64,000 bases of DNA from Limonium bicolor. Its lineage: Eukaryota; Streptophyta; Magnoliopsida; Caryophyllales; Plumbaginaceae. Both the position numbers and the translations under genes were made by a program. The DNA is taken from NCBI GenBank assembly GCA_023374045.1, contig JAIOTZ010000155.1, positions 17,058 to 81,057 on the forward strand. Direction: 5' to 3'. The notes beneath the pieces are model-generated. The model was given only the letters and a program-made list of their open reading frames with translations. It was not told the origin of the DNA and made no database searches. Shown here piece after piece: positions 23,199-34,157 of the stretch (within the stretch, counting starts at the first letter, position 1; each line of letters starts with the position of its first letter).

Positions 23199-23215
23199 CG
23201 GGAAGATTAATTAGT

Positions 23216-23430
23216 CATGTGGTGTAACTGTTTACATTCAACGAACTTAAAAGGGCGGTCTTAGGTGTTTTGTTTGTTTTTGTTAGCGGCAATTTTGAAC
23301 ATATAATTAATCCCTTACGCTGTTGAATCAATCTTTCTTGCTCATCGAATATCCCATGTACCTTATATTAGTAAATAACACACATTCATATGTAGTTTAT
23401 ATATCAACAAGTGAGTATCAAACTTATTAC
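23216..23430. other. Short spacer, nothing recognised
   Basis: AT-rich DNA between the LINE 5' end and the hAT target duplication. No ORF, repeat or RNA gene seen. Confidence 0.6.
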
Positions 23431-24395
23431 ATCCTACTTAGGGATGGCAATGGGTCGGGTGGACCATCACCCGCACCCATCACCTGACTTCACCCGCTCC
23501 ACCCGTACCCGACCCGTCACCCGTTATGTATTACCTATTACACGTTTCACCCGTCACCTGCGGGTGAAACGGTTGAACTCGTTTACCCGTTTATTTTTCC
23601 CTGTTCCATGTTTGGCACCAATTAGGTTTGTAAAATTACTGTGAGTGACGAGAGAAAATAGAGGAGTAGAGCATGTAAATTCCATGTTCGGTGGTTAGGG
23701 TTGCAAAATTACCTTCAGAGAAGAGAATGAAAAATTGTGCAGAGCATGTACGTTCCATGTTCTCTAGTTAGAGTTGCAAAATTACCATTAGTGAAGAGAA
23801 AAAATAGAGGTGCAAAGCATGTATTGTTCATGTTCGTCGGTTAGGGTTGCGAGATTACCATCGGTGAAGAGAATGAAAAACTGCAGAACATGTATGTTCC
23901 ATGTTCATGGTTCGGGTTGCAAAATTACCTTCAGTGAAGAGAGAAAATCGATGCACAGAGCATCTATTTTCATGTCCGCCAGTTAGGGTTACAAAATTAA
24001 CTTCAGTGAAGTGAATTGAAAACAGTGCATGGCATGTATGTTACGGTTGCAAAATTACCGAGTGATGAGAATGAAGAATGGCGTAGTCTTGCAGAGCATG
24101 AATCTTCCTTGTTCTCTAGTTAGGGTTGCAACATTAGCATAGTAAAGGAGAATGAAGAATAATTAACAACTAAATATAATATATATATTTATTATATTTT
24201 TGTGGGTGAGCGGATCAGGTGAACGGGTCAGGTGATGGGTGGAAAATGTTCACCCGTCACCCGACACGCACCGACACCCGTTTCACCCGTAACCCTTTTA
24301 TCATCCATTTTTGACGGGTTTTTCACCCGGTTTAGCGGGTCGGGTGGCTGGGTGAAGTGGGTACCTGCGGACCCATTGTCATCCCTAATCCTACT
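23431..24395. mobile_element. Non-autonomous hAT element with 8-bp target duplications
   Basis: Terminal inverted repeats TAGGGATGGCAATGGGTC (from 23439) and GACCCATTGTCATCCCTA-like (to 24387, with small mismatches) bound a 949-bp element. ATCCTACT is duplicated exactly on both sides (23431-23438 and 24388-24395), the 8-bp hallmark of hAT transposons. Subterminal regions are rich in ACCCG/CGGGT motifs on both ends, giving long imperfect inverted arms. There is no transposase; the middle is a tandem repeat. It would depend on an hAT transposase made elsewhere. Confidence 0.93.
23622..24164. repeat. Tandem repeat, about 8 x 70 bp, inside the hAT element
   Basis: Successive copies begin at about 23622, 23695, 23768, 23841, 23911, 23983, 24041 and 24120. 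Each contains TTAGGGTTGCAAAATTACC, a GTGAAGAGAATGAA block and GCAGAGCATGTA...CATGTTC. Copies have diverged by substitution and small indels; the last is partial. Confidence 0.88.
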
Positions 24396-25540
24396 TGGCA
24401 CATTCGAATATTTTCAAATCCGTATAACAAAAGGTGTAACACCCACATTTTCTAGTTACTTAATTTTTCAAACTGGGGATTCTAAGGTCAACAGCTCTTT
24501 GAAATTAATTTTGGTTAACACAATCTACATGTACAATTTACGAAGAACCCAAAACCAATTGGGATTTACAATCTTTGGTTCAACTACAACTCATACATCA
24601 GGTGTATACACAAAAGAGAGAAATGGGCCATGATAAAGCGAGAAGTGTAGGAAGCCGACACTCACATAGTATGTATTCTCGAAACGCACCGATCAAAACC
24701 ACTAGATAAGTCAAGTGGACCAGGCAATATCTCAAACCATATAAAAGTCCTGGCAGATAGTTTCTTAGGCGGTCTATTTGTAATGTGAAACCCAAATTAC
24801 ATCAAGATGTAACATTGATGCTCACATAGTAGTTAACGCTCTTCGACTTATAAGGAGTTCGCTGAAATAAAATCACAAGATCACACGGAAGATCTAGCCG
24901 TCCATAATCTTCTTTGCAATCTAGTTGATTTAGAATCTTCGGAACAGGAGTGTGTTTGATAAGGCAGCCTCCTCATGGGATGAAGCTTTGGACATAGCGA
25001 AGCGTGGAATTCTTGATTGGAACCACCACTGCATCCAACTCCCTTCCCACGTCTTCTTATCAGCAAGAAGTTTATTTCAGTTATTGCATAATTGCTAACT
25101 CTATAACATTTGATTTCCTTGTCTTATTTGCCTTTTGACTAGGTGAGAAAGGCTCACATGCCTTAGTATTACCTTCATGTAACTAGAATTCAAGTCAAAT
25201 TATATAAAAAAACCTACAATTCTAAAGATGGCATAGACCAAGAGAATTTTCCACCTTTGATCCAATTACAACAATGTAGAGAAAAGTTTGGTGGGCTATC
25301 AATATCAACTAAAGCAGCTACATACTATCAAAGGCCGTTTTATACACTTGACTTTGTTGTCTTACTCAAATACAATAGGATGAGATCAATCTATCATACA
25401 GGGTATACAAGGGTTCAACCCAACCCCACACTCTATTTGATCTTTGAATACCTCTGTTAATCATGTAGAGAACCACAAACAAAACTGTCAGTTATGCAAA
25501 GTAAGCTATAATATTTCCTACAAGGGGATTTAAATTATTT

Positions 25541-25735
25541 TGATTATAAGATTTGTCCATTATAATTCATTAACTTATAACCTTTTCATGATAATACACT
25601 TATGTTGAAGATATATTACACCTAGTAAACTCTAATATATCATATAAGGGCACTTAGATTGTTTATTAAGATTTGTCCATTACAGTTCAAAAACTTATAA
25701 CCTCTTAAATATAATCGTATTGAAGAAATATTATT
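25541..25735. repeat. Direct repeat pair, offset about 118 bp
   Basis: AAGATTTGTCCATTA followed by TTCA..AACTTATAACC...TTGAAGA occurs from about 25548 and again from about 25666, with substitutions. Function unknown. Confidence 0.75.
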
Positions 25736-25744
25736 ATGAGCACC

Positions 25745-25980
25745 AATTTTTTGAACCTTTATTCGTATTAAGTGAGGACTTGATTCAGGTTATAGAACTT
25801 AATTTCAGCCTAGGTTGATAAGCTAAGTCATAAAACATTAATCTTTTAGACCTAAACTATCTCATAAGAACATATTAAAAAGTCACCATTAAGTTTTAAC
25901 CTAAATAAACTATGAAACGTTTGAGATTCAGGTTCGGGGGCTTATTATGAAGTCTTTTCATGGTTCAAATCCCCGTAGCA
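25745..25980 (+). repeat. Diverged third copy of the 36.6/37.3-kb repeat block
   Basis: The text TTTTTTGAACC...GATTCAGGTT, a CACC..TAAGTTTTAACCT block and GATTCAGGTTCGGGGGCTTATTATGAAGTC match, in the same order, the paired blocks at 36614-37026 and 37291-37729 (latter has GGGTTCGGGGGCTTGATATTCGA). Identity is low but the order is kept. Confidence 0.6.
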
Positions 25981-27388
25981 CCATCTTCTAACAAGGGTAG
26001 TGACCAAAAGTTATAACGAAAAAATAAGAGAAAAGAATAGATGAGTCAATGCAATTTTAAAAGCAACTATAAAAAACAAAGAGAAAATCGTACTCAAAAT
26101 AAAAGAGATGAAAGAGGAAAGAGAAACATAAACAGAAGGACCAAGGGTGTCCAATGGAAAACAACAAATGTTTCCAAAAAAACCATCTGTCTAATCATTC
26201 CACTTATAGAGAAAGCGAAACATATCTTCTATTGCACAAAAGCTATACTGTTCCCAAACAAATTCTTGAGTTTCACTTGTCATATGACACACCCCTAGTC
26301 TCTTTATAACCCAATAAAGATCTATGACTTATAAGTCGAAGAGCGTTAACTTAAAGTATCGGATAACATGTTGTATCTCATAACAAAGGGCCAAGAAGAA
26401 ATTCTAAGGATCGGAAAGTCCTAGACCTCAATAAGAAATTCTTAGGGGAAAATGTTGCCCTGAGCATCGAGAATACTGTCACGCCATAGAGCATACACGA
26501 CCATGCTCACGAGAGATCAACCTGAATCCCTCCCATGAGAGGAAAGTGATTCACACATTTAAGTTCAATAACTTCTCAAATCGAATCGAAGTTGTCTTAT
26601 ATTAAACCTTATATTAATAGTGATAGGATTGTAACCTTTCTCCAAAAAACTACATATGCATTTTGCATCACATCTAGCATCTATATGTCCCATAAACATT
26701 GCATCATCAATATCTAATTGGTAAGAACTCAACATAGTCTCACTAAAATTCTATTTCAGGTGCATGTAGATGAGCTCACCACATATCACTATAGCTTTTG
26801 AAGCATACTACCCATCACAGAACAGAAAATCGAACAACCACCTTAAGCCACATCAAGACCACTTGGAGACATCTTGAAGCCATTCTGAAGCCACACCAGA
26901 GCAATCGTGGAACCATTTCTGAATCATTCTAGAGCCATACCAAAATCAGCATAGAGCCATCTAACCATGTCATGCCATTCTTTTAGGCAAAGCCATCCAA
27001 CCATTATGTTCATAAGTCTTATACAACATTCTTACATCTAGAACACAACACAATAATAAAATCGTAGAGTAGTTTAACTAACTACCCAAGGTATCCCACA
27101 CTCTGTCATCATCAGCAGCTACACACCTGTAATGTTGTTTGTATGTATGGAATCGGCCCCTGCTGAGTATGCTACTGCACAACCGTCATGCACCCTCAGA
27201 CCCTTAGATTAATTAGTCGAGTTAACATGCAGTTCAATTTACATGAGATATCGTTTAAATAACAAAACTATAAAACAATATAATACATTACAATAAACCA
27301 AGCAATCATGCATAGCCACACGGCTCCACTTAACACACCATCAACCAATCACATCAGTAATCATAATAATACAAGAATACGAGTGTCA

Positions 27389-27715
27389 TAGTTTAAACTT
27401 AAACTTATTCTTGTTATTTGGCCTTTAAGGCCCTTTTATATTGTTCACCATTGATATGAAAATAGCATTATTTCATATTAGAGTTCATCTAGTATTAGTT
27501 ACTACTAATCCAACTCACCACACATAACGTATACTTCATCATAGTATATCTCAATATAATCGGCATACTAAACATTCAAGGTGAGTCATACAAGAATTAT
27601 ATTTTAAGTCCATTCTCGTTTCTTGGTCTTTAAGGGACTTAATATTGTTCACCACTTATACGAGCATATTCAATGTTCGTATATAATGTCTAGTTGAGGT
27701 TCATCTCATGCCTAA
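27389..27715 (+). repeat. Imperfect tandem duplication, about 195 bp
   Basis: Copy 1 (27389-27500) and copy 2 (27584-27715) both read GTCATA...TTAA.....TTCT.GTT..TTGG.CTTTAAGG followed by TATTGTTCACCA and a TAGTT/TTCATCT end. Probably inside an old LTR. Confidence 0.65.
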
Positions 27716-28734
27716 CGACAGACGTCTCGTGAAAGGGACGACGTGTCTCTACACCATACCCCTATATTCAGCAGGTCACCAACGGCAGTGGCCACTTCCC
27801 ACAGATGAAGTATCTGACCAATGAACCATCTGGGATCGTTGAAATTAAAATAAGTTGAGAGGAACCATATCCGGTCATCCTCTCAATTTGTGATCACATC
27901 GCACTAATAGCCACATCCCCTTGGATTTTCTCCATACACTTCCTCCATACAAAATCAATGATGATTAAGGTCACTAAATCTAATTACTTAAGTCTCGTCT
28001 TAGGTTTTAGTGAATAACATTTCGAATGTAGCGCCATCAAGGTCTTACATTACCTAGAATCTCTAGGTTATTTCTACCAGTCGAATGTACAATCATAAGA
28101 GCGGTTATTCTCGAACCATTGCTCTAACCTATGTCAAGTTCTTAGAATACTCAGATAATGTAATTCATCACTATTCGTCACAATGACGTTCTCTTGTTGC
28201 GTGTCTTATCTTAACATAAGATAATATTGAGTTTGCCTTAGTTCGATTTATGGATACAAAAAATTAATACTGCATAACATAAGCAATTAATTCAAGGCAT
28301 CGATACATCATCAGTCAATATGATAATTAATATCAATCATAGATATCATCTTGACAATCAAGCACACAAATATCCAAACCCGAGAAAATCCTCAGAAACA
28401 ATCGGATCACATAATAACATACTATTCACCGACGATAGGTAGAAGATGTCCCATCCCGGGCCCGTGCTCTACTCACTTAGATCTGGAATATGTAACACTA
28501 ATTATTAATCCACTATTATTAAAATCAATTCGGTATTCCTGAATAATAACTAATCCCCAAGTAATTAACCCCTTGATTAACCCTCATTGTAGTCTCGGGT
28601 TTTCTACTCAAGGTTGGGATTAGCTAATCAATCCTTTAATTATGTTAGACACTAACATTTTGCTATTCTTACAACTCTAGGATTAAATTTTCTTAACCAA
28701 TACTTTCATTATAGGCCTTGCCTATATATACTTG

Positions 28735-28738
<4 letters not shown>

Positions 28739-28782
<44 letters not shown>
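28739..28782. repeat. (TA)22 microsatellite
   Basis: Uninterrupted TA dinucleotide run, followed by an imperfect TA-rich tail to about 28791. Confidence 0.95.
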
Positions 28783-28791
<9 letters not shown>

Positions 28792-30430
28792 GTATTCATA
28801 TGGATTCACTACTATATGACATTATATTATTGACCTTAATATTAATAGTCTTAGCATTTAATCCTCATTTAATCATAAGTTGGTCAACTTGACCCTCTTG
28901 GTCAATATGGTTGACTGTACAAGTCAGCTTACTTATATAATAAACAATTTAATTCTTTGAATGATATAATTCTTCAATTATATTCCAAGGGTTATATCAC
29001 TCTAAGTAATTATAAAACTCTTGGTTTACTCTGACTTAATACACCAACTTTAAGACCTAGCTTAATGTTATACCATTTGATTTCCAATCATATACCAACT
29101 CCTTCCAACTTAAACTTAATCACATAACCTAAGGTATTCAAACCTCTCATTATTTCATGTGAACCACTAAATTCCTTATCATATATCAACTTTTCCAAAA
29201 TGAAAGTATAACTTCAACCATAATGTAACTTCATGTAATTCTTAACCATATAATAAAATCCACTTAATACTCTTAAAATTCTTGCATTCACCATATATAT
29301 CCAATATTATGCCATGTCCACAAAACCTTTCTTAACATTCCAATTTTACCCTAAATCACATATCTTGTAACATCTCTACACTTATTTGATTTTCACTCAA
29401 AGTCCATAACAATTCCTTAAAATTACCGAACAACCACTATAAGTTTCCAGCACTTACCATAACTTTTCCATAATTTCAAATCAACCCCATTACCTTATAA
29501 ATCTTATAATTTAATCCTTAATTCACATCATCTCTAAATCTCGAAACTTATTCCACTTGCTACCTAGATTTTTCCACTTATCCAAATCGACCCTAAGTTT
29601 GTACAAATTCACCTTTTCACTACAAATTTTCCATATTTACAAAGTGGCCCCAAAACATTGTACAACTTTACAATTTCATTTCTAAACTTCACCCCTCATA
29701 ATCTTCCAATTAAATTCCAACTTTCAACCCCAAATTTTCCAGAACAGACCTATATTTAGCACTTATATATTTCCGCCCCTATATATCCATAAATTACACT
29801 TTGGCCACATAAGTTTTCCAAAACTTACAATTAGCTCCTAAACTTCATTTCACTCACAATTCCTCATCATTTCCTCCACAAACTTGGTCAACAGTTTGAC
29901 CCCATCTATGCTTGACCTCATAATCTGCCTTGACCCTAAATTTTGCAGAAACTGTGAAATAGCCCCAAATCTTTCTTAGAGTTTTCACTAAACTCCTAAA
30001 TCACTTAAGCTTGCAATTTGCATTCCAAAATCATCCAAAGCCTAACTTTCGGCCTAATACTCATTCCTTACTCCAAATATCCTTTTATTCACCTCATACA
30101 ACTCATCCACCATCTTAACCACATTCCATAACTTACTAAGTAATGTACTTGGGTGTTTTATCTAAGAAATATCTAATTCAGTAGTAACTAGCCATTTTAT
30201 AATGATCTTTCTCATTATTACCCAAAAATGTACCTTAGTAATAAATATAATGAATATTTTGATCAAATACTTTACCTTATCTTTTTTGGAATAACATATT
30301 ACCTACGGTTTGTTCACACTATATGTAATAGATCGTTAGTACTTATATTATATGTATGTATATGTGGATTTATAAGCATAAGTCCTTCAAGTTCTTAAAC
30401 AAGCATGAATAATCATAACACTGAATAAAC

Positions 30431-30435
30431 ACATG
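30431..30435. repeat. Target-site duplication ACATG, left copy (copia)
   Basis: Exact partner at 34972-34976. Confirms the element boundaries. Confidence 0.92.
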
Positions 30436-31232
30436 TGATAGGATTGGGGTGCTAACTGAGTAGGTCTAAGATGTTAGTCTTAGACCAGTCCTGCTTAGAG
30501 ATGAGTAATTGTCAAGGAGATAATGCGGAAGCTTTTGTGTAAAATGGACAAGACAGGATTTTTCTTGTATTGAAATTCAAAGTGAATTACAACCTAGCTT
30601 CCTATCTTGGGATTCGACAGAGGTATTTTGTCTCATCCAACACTCGCTCTACTCTAGACGTAGATCAATGTATAATAAGGAATAAAGGAAGTGTTTTGTG
30701 TGCTCTATAGGTAATAGATACCTAAGCTAAAATGACAAAGTCTCAGTAAGATCTCTCAAAAATACTTTTCCTCTCAATATGACTCTCTTTTTCTCTCTCA
30801 AAATGTGGAAGTGAAAGCTCCAAGTATTACAAATGACTTCTACAAGCTTAAATAATGATAAAACCTGAAGTAACTACTCCCGTGATGTGTAAAATGGTGT
30901 TTCCATGACGTCTGATATCTCCCACTATGCATTGGGCGGAAAATATCTCAACAGCTCTACAGTGGGACTCGTTCTGGCCCTCTTTAAGCTTGACCGCCTT
31001 GATATTCAGGCCTGATCATAAGTGAACGTGTGTGACAGTTATTTCCTTAAATTTCTCCATGTTTTAACAGTAGAGGTTCACCTCATAGCTTCTAAAACGT
31101 TGAAGGAGAATATTATGTCGCAGAATGACCCCTTTGTCACCTAGACTTACTCTGATGCTATTATCGGTGATACTTCTTCTGTCACTAGACTTACTTCAGT
31201 TGCCATTATCAGTAAAACCTCGGGTTCCAACA
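30436..31232 (-). repeat. 3' LTR of copia element (left copy)
   Basis: 797 bp, TGATAGGATTGG to GGTTCCAACA on the plus strand; on the coding strand it runs TGTTGGAACC to CCTATCA. It is a direct repeat of 34158-34971 with visible substitutions and indels (about 90-95 per cent by eye), so the insertion is older than those of elements A and C. Confidence 0.93.
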
Positions 31233-31250
31233 ATTTCCCCCTTTTTGCTG
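31233..31250 (-). promoter_or_regulatory. Polypurine tract of copia element
   Basis: On the minus strand AGCAAAAAGGGGGAAAT directly precedes the 3' LTR start TGTTGG, inside the conserved copia text CATCATCAGCAAAAAGG. A second copy lies at about 31553-31577 (CATCATCAGCATAAAGGGGG). Confidence 0.9.
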
Positions 31251-31552
31251 ATGATGACAAAGGGAACCGACTCAGTCAAGATGAAATAAAGTTCCTTCTT
31301 AAGTTGAGCATCATTTATAAGATGAGATGAATGCAAACCACTTAACAGATCGAGTCGGTTGACAACCAAACTACGTCTGTCGTGACTCTTTGTCTGTGGG
31401 CAGGCTCTGGATGACTTGTTCTCTACAGTGGGTGTTATTGTTTGCTCATACTCTCTTTGACTTGGTATCTTTTTATTGCATCAATTCTCAAACTGACTCT
31501 TGCTGGCAGCTAGGCTTTGGCAATCTTCAGCAAAAGTCTAACATCTTCACAC

Positions 31553-31577
31553 ATTTTCCCCCTTTATGCTGATGATG
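31553..31577 (-). promoter_or_regulatory. Second polypurine-like motif of copia element
   Basis: GGCATCATCAGCATAAAGGG with two more G and AAAA following, about 320 bp upstream (on the coding strand) of the polypurine tract next to the LTR. Multiplied polypurine tracts near the 3' LTR are known from Sireviruses. Confidence 0.7.
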
Positions 31578-32418
31578 CCCAAATCCACTTGAGTGAGTCT
31601 CGTAGCGCGAGTTAACTTGCAAAAAAGACACACAAGAAAAATAAGCTTGGAAGAACCAACATCATTGACTGATTCTCCCTTAGTCCAATATTTCCCCTAA
31701 GTTTGAGCATGTCATTTAAGACAAGACCAGTAAGATAAAAGCATAGCAGAATTAAACTAAGCTTAAACAAAAACAATCTGCTTGACCATTAAGCAGGCAA
31801 AATCCATAAGTACGATCCAAGTCTTCCTACCACCAGAAACATTAATTCATCTTACTAAGAATGGATTCACCGTTTTCCCTCTTTTAACATCATCTAAAAA
31901 AATAGGGTGAGTATGCCTGACATCCATAAGCAATCACATGGCTAAATAGTTAAACAACAAAGTCTACTAAAGTTTAAAAAAACACCGCCAAGATAAACAA
32001 AGTTTAAGATAGGTTAAAAATATGGTCAAGGATGTAGGCTAGGAAATGGGGTGAAGGACTTGGTCTACATCTTGGTATTGATCCATTCATTTTGAATCTC
32101 AAGAGAGTGCTAGATGTGGCTAATCGTTGTAGTGAAGCATATTAGCCAAAGAATTCATATCCATATGTGAAAGCTAGCGTTGTTGTGAAGCACAAACTAG
32201 AGTCACGCAAGTTCCACTCTTGGAAGTGGTGGCTGGAGCAAGAGTACGTCTTCTTCAAATTGAATATAAGTTGAAGAGACGATCGTAATTTGCTTTGTTT
32301 TAGCCTTCTCATGGGATTTTTGTCTTTCTTTCTTTTTCTTTTCTTTCCCCTTCTTTTTGGAAATTCACTTCAACTACATGGGTATTTTTGCCTGACCAAT
32401 TCTGTCTATAGATTGACT

Positions 32419-32880
32419 TTAGTAGTATTTCTTGGTCGAATGAAGGAAAGGGGTTGTGATGGACTTAGGTGGTAGAGGTAGTGGGTTTTGCTTCAGTGGT
32501 AGTGGCCGTGGGTTTGGTAGGAGTGGCAAGGGCTTCAACAGAGATAGTGGTGGAGCTTGGGCAAGGTAGGTTGGGTAATCAACTAGGGCTGTAGGGTAAG
32601 GTGGTGATTTAGGCATTAGTGATGATGGACCCAAAGTGGATGGGATTTTTGTGTGGTGAGATGGCATGAGAGGCTTAGTGATGGTTTTGGGAGTTGGGAC
32701 AGCAATAGTGCTTTGTTTGGAGGATTTTCAGCTTTGAGTGGGAGAGTGAGTAGGAGAAGTTTGAGGGTTAGGAGAACTTATGGGTTGATTGTGAAGGTGA
32801 AGTAGCAATGGTTTCAAGGATGATGTAGTTGGGTATTAGAATAGTGAGATGATTGATGTGGGTGCTTTGGCCGAATTAGT
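32419..32880 (-). pseudogene. Proline-rich post-pol ORF remnant of copia element
   Basis: On the coding strand after RNase H lies a Pro/Ser/Leu-rich reading frame: an 82-codon open piece (32667-32419, MPSHHTKIPSTLGP and many PLPLPP runs) preceded by similar Pro/Ser/Thr-rich codons up to about 32880, interrupted by stops. An additional ORF after pol is characteristic of Sireviruses (env-like or unknown). No membrane segment or other domain is evident, so its role is unknown. Confidence 0.45.
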
Positions 32881-33039
32881 AAGAAAAATCTTACAGATTT
32901 TCAAACAAAAAATTTGCAGACAAGGTTAAGTTGAACTACTTAACCAAGGAGAGTCTGATACCAGAGAGACTAAACCTGAGTACCCAGACTCTATCTCCAA
33001 GAGGGATAAGAGATACAACCACCCTTAGTCAGAACGAGT

Positions 33040-33190
33040 CATGCCATGGTGTGTGCGAAAAGGCTCAAATGCAACCATGGGTGATGCCTTGATGATGATA
33101 TCAGCAAGCTGGAGTCTACGGATACTTAGTTTAATTAGAATAAGTTCATCTCCACATAATCTTGTAAGAAATAAGAACTCAAGTATGTAA
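33040..33190 (-). pseudogene. pol: copia RNase H C-terminal remnant
   Basis: Minus-strand translation gives YFLQDYVE-like and then QLADIIIKASPMVAFEPFR and HHGMT, corresponding to the usual end of copia pol (HFLRD.V..., QLADIFTKPLP, then F..LR..LGM). The pieces lie in two frames. It is the only trace of the RT/RNase H domain, next to a junction near 33200-33400 where integrase and RT should be. Confidence 0.7.
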
Positions 33191-33402
33191 ATTTAGTGCA
33201 AGCATGGAATTTAGAGAATGTGATGACCTTAGATGGTATTATCATACCTAATGGTAACATTTTAATAAAAAATACCGTAGTCTTCAAAGTACTTGAAGCT
33301 GGAGAGAGTCAGTTTGCTTTCTGCAGAAGATTCACAGAGATAGTCGGCTTGCTTCAGTACATGATTCACAGACCGATTCTGCTTGCTTTCTATACGTGAT
33401 TC

Positions 33403-33428
33403 TTATATATGTATATATATATATATAT
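33403..33428. repeat. AT microsatellite
   Basis: TATATATGTATATATATATATATATG run at the place where integrase and RT are deleted. Confidence 0.85.
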
Positions 33429-33530
33429 GTCGGATATTCATTCCAACACGTGCCATATTGCCTTAAGATCACCAATATTAGAGTCATAAACCCTATTTCC
33501 TTATAATCACGAGTGATAGAGCCATAAATC

Positions 33531-34157
33531 TTATAACATAAGATTGAAGAAATCACAAATTTGAGACACACTTGAGAGACTATGTCCAAAAACAACAACT
33601 AAATTAACATTTTCAACTATAAATAAAGAGGGGTTACCAATGGAGCCAATTCTTATGATTTTTTCGTACATGTTGTCTCTAAAAGTAACCTTTCCCCATT
33701 GATGGTCAGAGTGAGTCGTAAATTCAACTTGGTTTCCTGTCATATATCTTGAACAACCACTATCCAGAAACCAAGAGTCATTGTTCCAAGCCACTCTGTC
33801 AGCAAAAAGCTACTGGTTAGTTTTGGGAACCCAAATGTACTTGGGTCCCTTCTTAGACGATGATGAAGAAATATTATAGTTAAAATCACAAGCTTTGATA
33901 ATTGCAAACACACGAGATATATTAAAAGACAAATCACGACAAGTTTATTACAGGAAGAGTCTATATGACCATCATAACCATAATATTTGCAAATTTTCAT
34001 CGTAGAGGGAGTCTCACTTACCTGATCATTAGCGGTTTTCTTACCATTGTTAACCATCAAGCACATCAAACTGGTGGTGCCTGACTCAACCTTTTCTGAG
34101 TAAGAAATTTCTGCCATCTTAAGAGATTTATCAGCCAACACGGGCTCTGATACCACT
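33531..34157 (-). pseudogene. copia gag C-terminus, protease and GAG-pre-integrase start
   Basis: From near the primer site, the frame 34156-33740 includes CKYYGYDGHIDSSC, a retroviral-type knuckle CX2CX4HX4C in which the second Cys is Tyr. A neighbouring frame (33794-33531) gives NNDSWFLDSGCSRYMTG, the copia aspartic protease (DSGCS in place of the usual DSGAS/DSGCT), followed by a pre-integrase-like stretch VNLVVVFGHSLSSVSQICD. Gag lacks its N-terminal capsid part: the knuckle lies only about 170 bases from the primer site. Together with the frame change this copy cannot make a working Gag. Confidence 0.85.
34141..34155 (-). promoter_or_regulatory. Primer-binding site of copia element
   Basis: TGGTATCAGAGCCCG on the minus strand (plus strand CGGGCTCTGATACCA), two bases from the right LTR. 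Confidence 0.93.

Larger units (their letters stand above)
20093..23215 (-). mobile_element. L1-type LINE fragment (ORF1 and endonuclease part of ORF2)
   Basis: A GC-richer block on the minus strand with the plant LINE layout: DUF4283-type ORF1 with a Cys-His knuckle, then an AP-endonuclease at the start of ORF2. The 5' end is near 23215, where GC content drops sharply. The 3' side is cut at 20093 by LTR fragment E, which enters after RDAWDY; the RT domain and poly-A tail are therefore absent. The five bases next to E (GTAAT, 20093-20097) may be one half of the E target duplication; its partner is not in the window. Confidence 0.88.
24832..26350. repeat. Perfect 23-bp inverted repeat, arms 1.47 kb apart
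   Basis: GTTAACGCTCTTCGACTTATAAG at 24832-24854 is exactly reverse-complementary to 26328-26350. Complementarity does not extend beyond the 23 bases on either side. Neither arm coincides with a recognised element end. Confidence 0.85.
24396..30430. other. Unclassified AT-rich repeat-derived region
   Basis: Six kilobases without a credible gene. TGTAACACCC at 24435 resembles the 3' end of a reverse-strand gypsy LTR, but no opposing GGGGTATTTCA end or primer site was found. Blocks near 27110-28500 have the moderately GC-rich character of an LTR R/U5 region on the minus strand. From about 28990 to 30300 the plus strand is strongly pyrimidine-biased (many CTTAACC, CCTTCCAAC words), as in the C LTRs at 49.4-51.4 kb. 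Probably one or more old LTRs; boundaries cannot be drawn by eye. Confidence 0.5.

Noticed and set aside
20708..23214. Plus-strand ORFs across the LINE (76-116 aa)
   Set aside because: They are antisense to recognised LINE ORF1/ORF2 motifs.
24435..24800. Complete reverse-strand LTR starting TGTAACACCC
   Set aside because: No opposing GGGGTATTTCA end, primer site or target duplication could be found, so it is left inside the unclassified region.
25955..25985. tRNA-like text GGTTCAAATCCCCGTAGCACCA
   Set aside because: It resembles a T-arm and acceptor end, but the T-stem bases do not pair and no D or anticodon arm lies upstream. It belongs to the dispersed repeat at 25745-25980.
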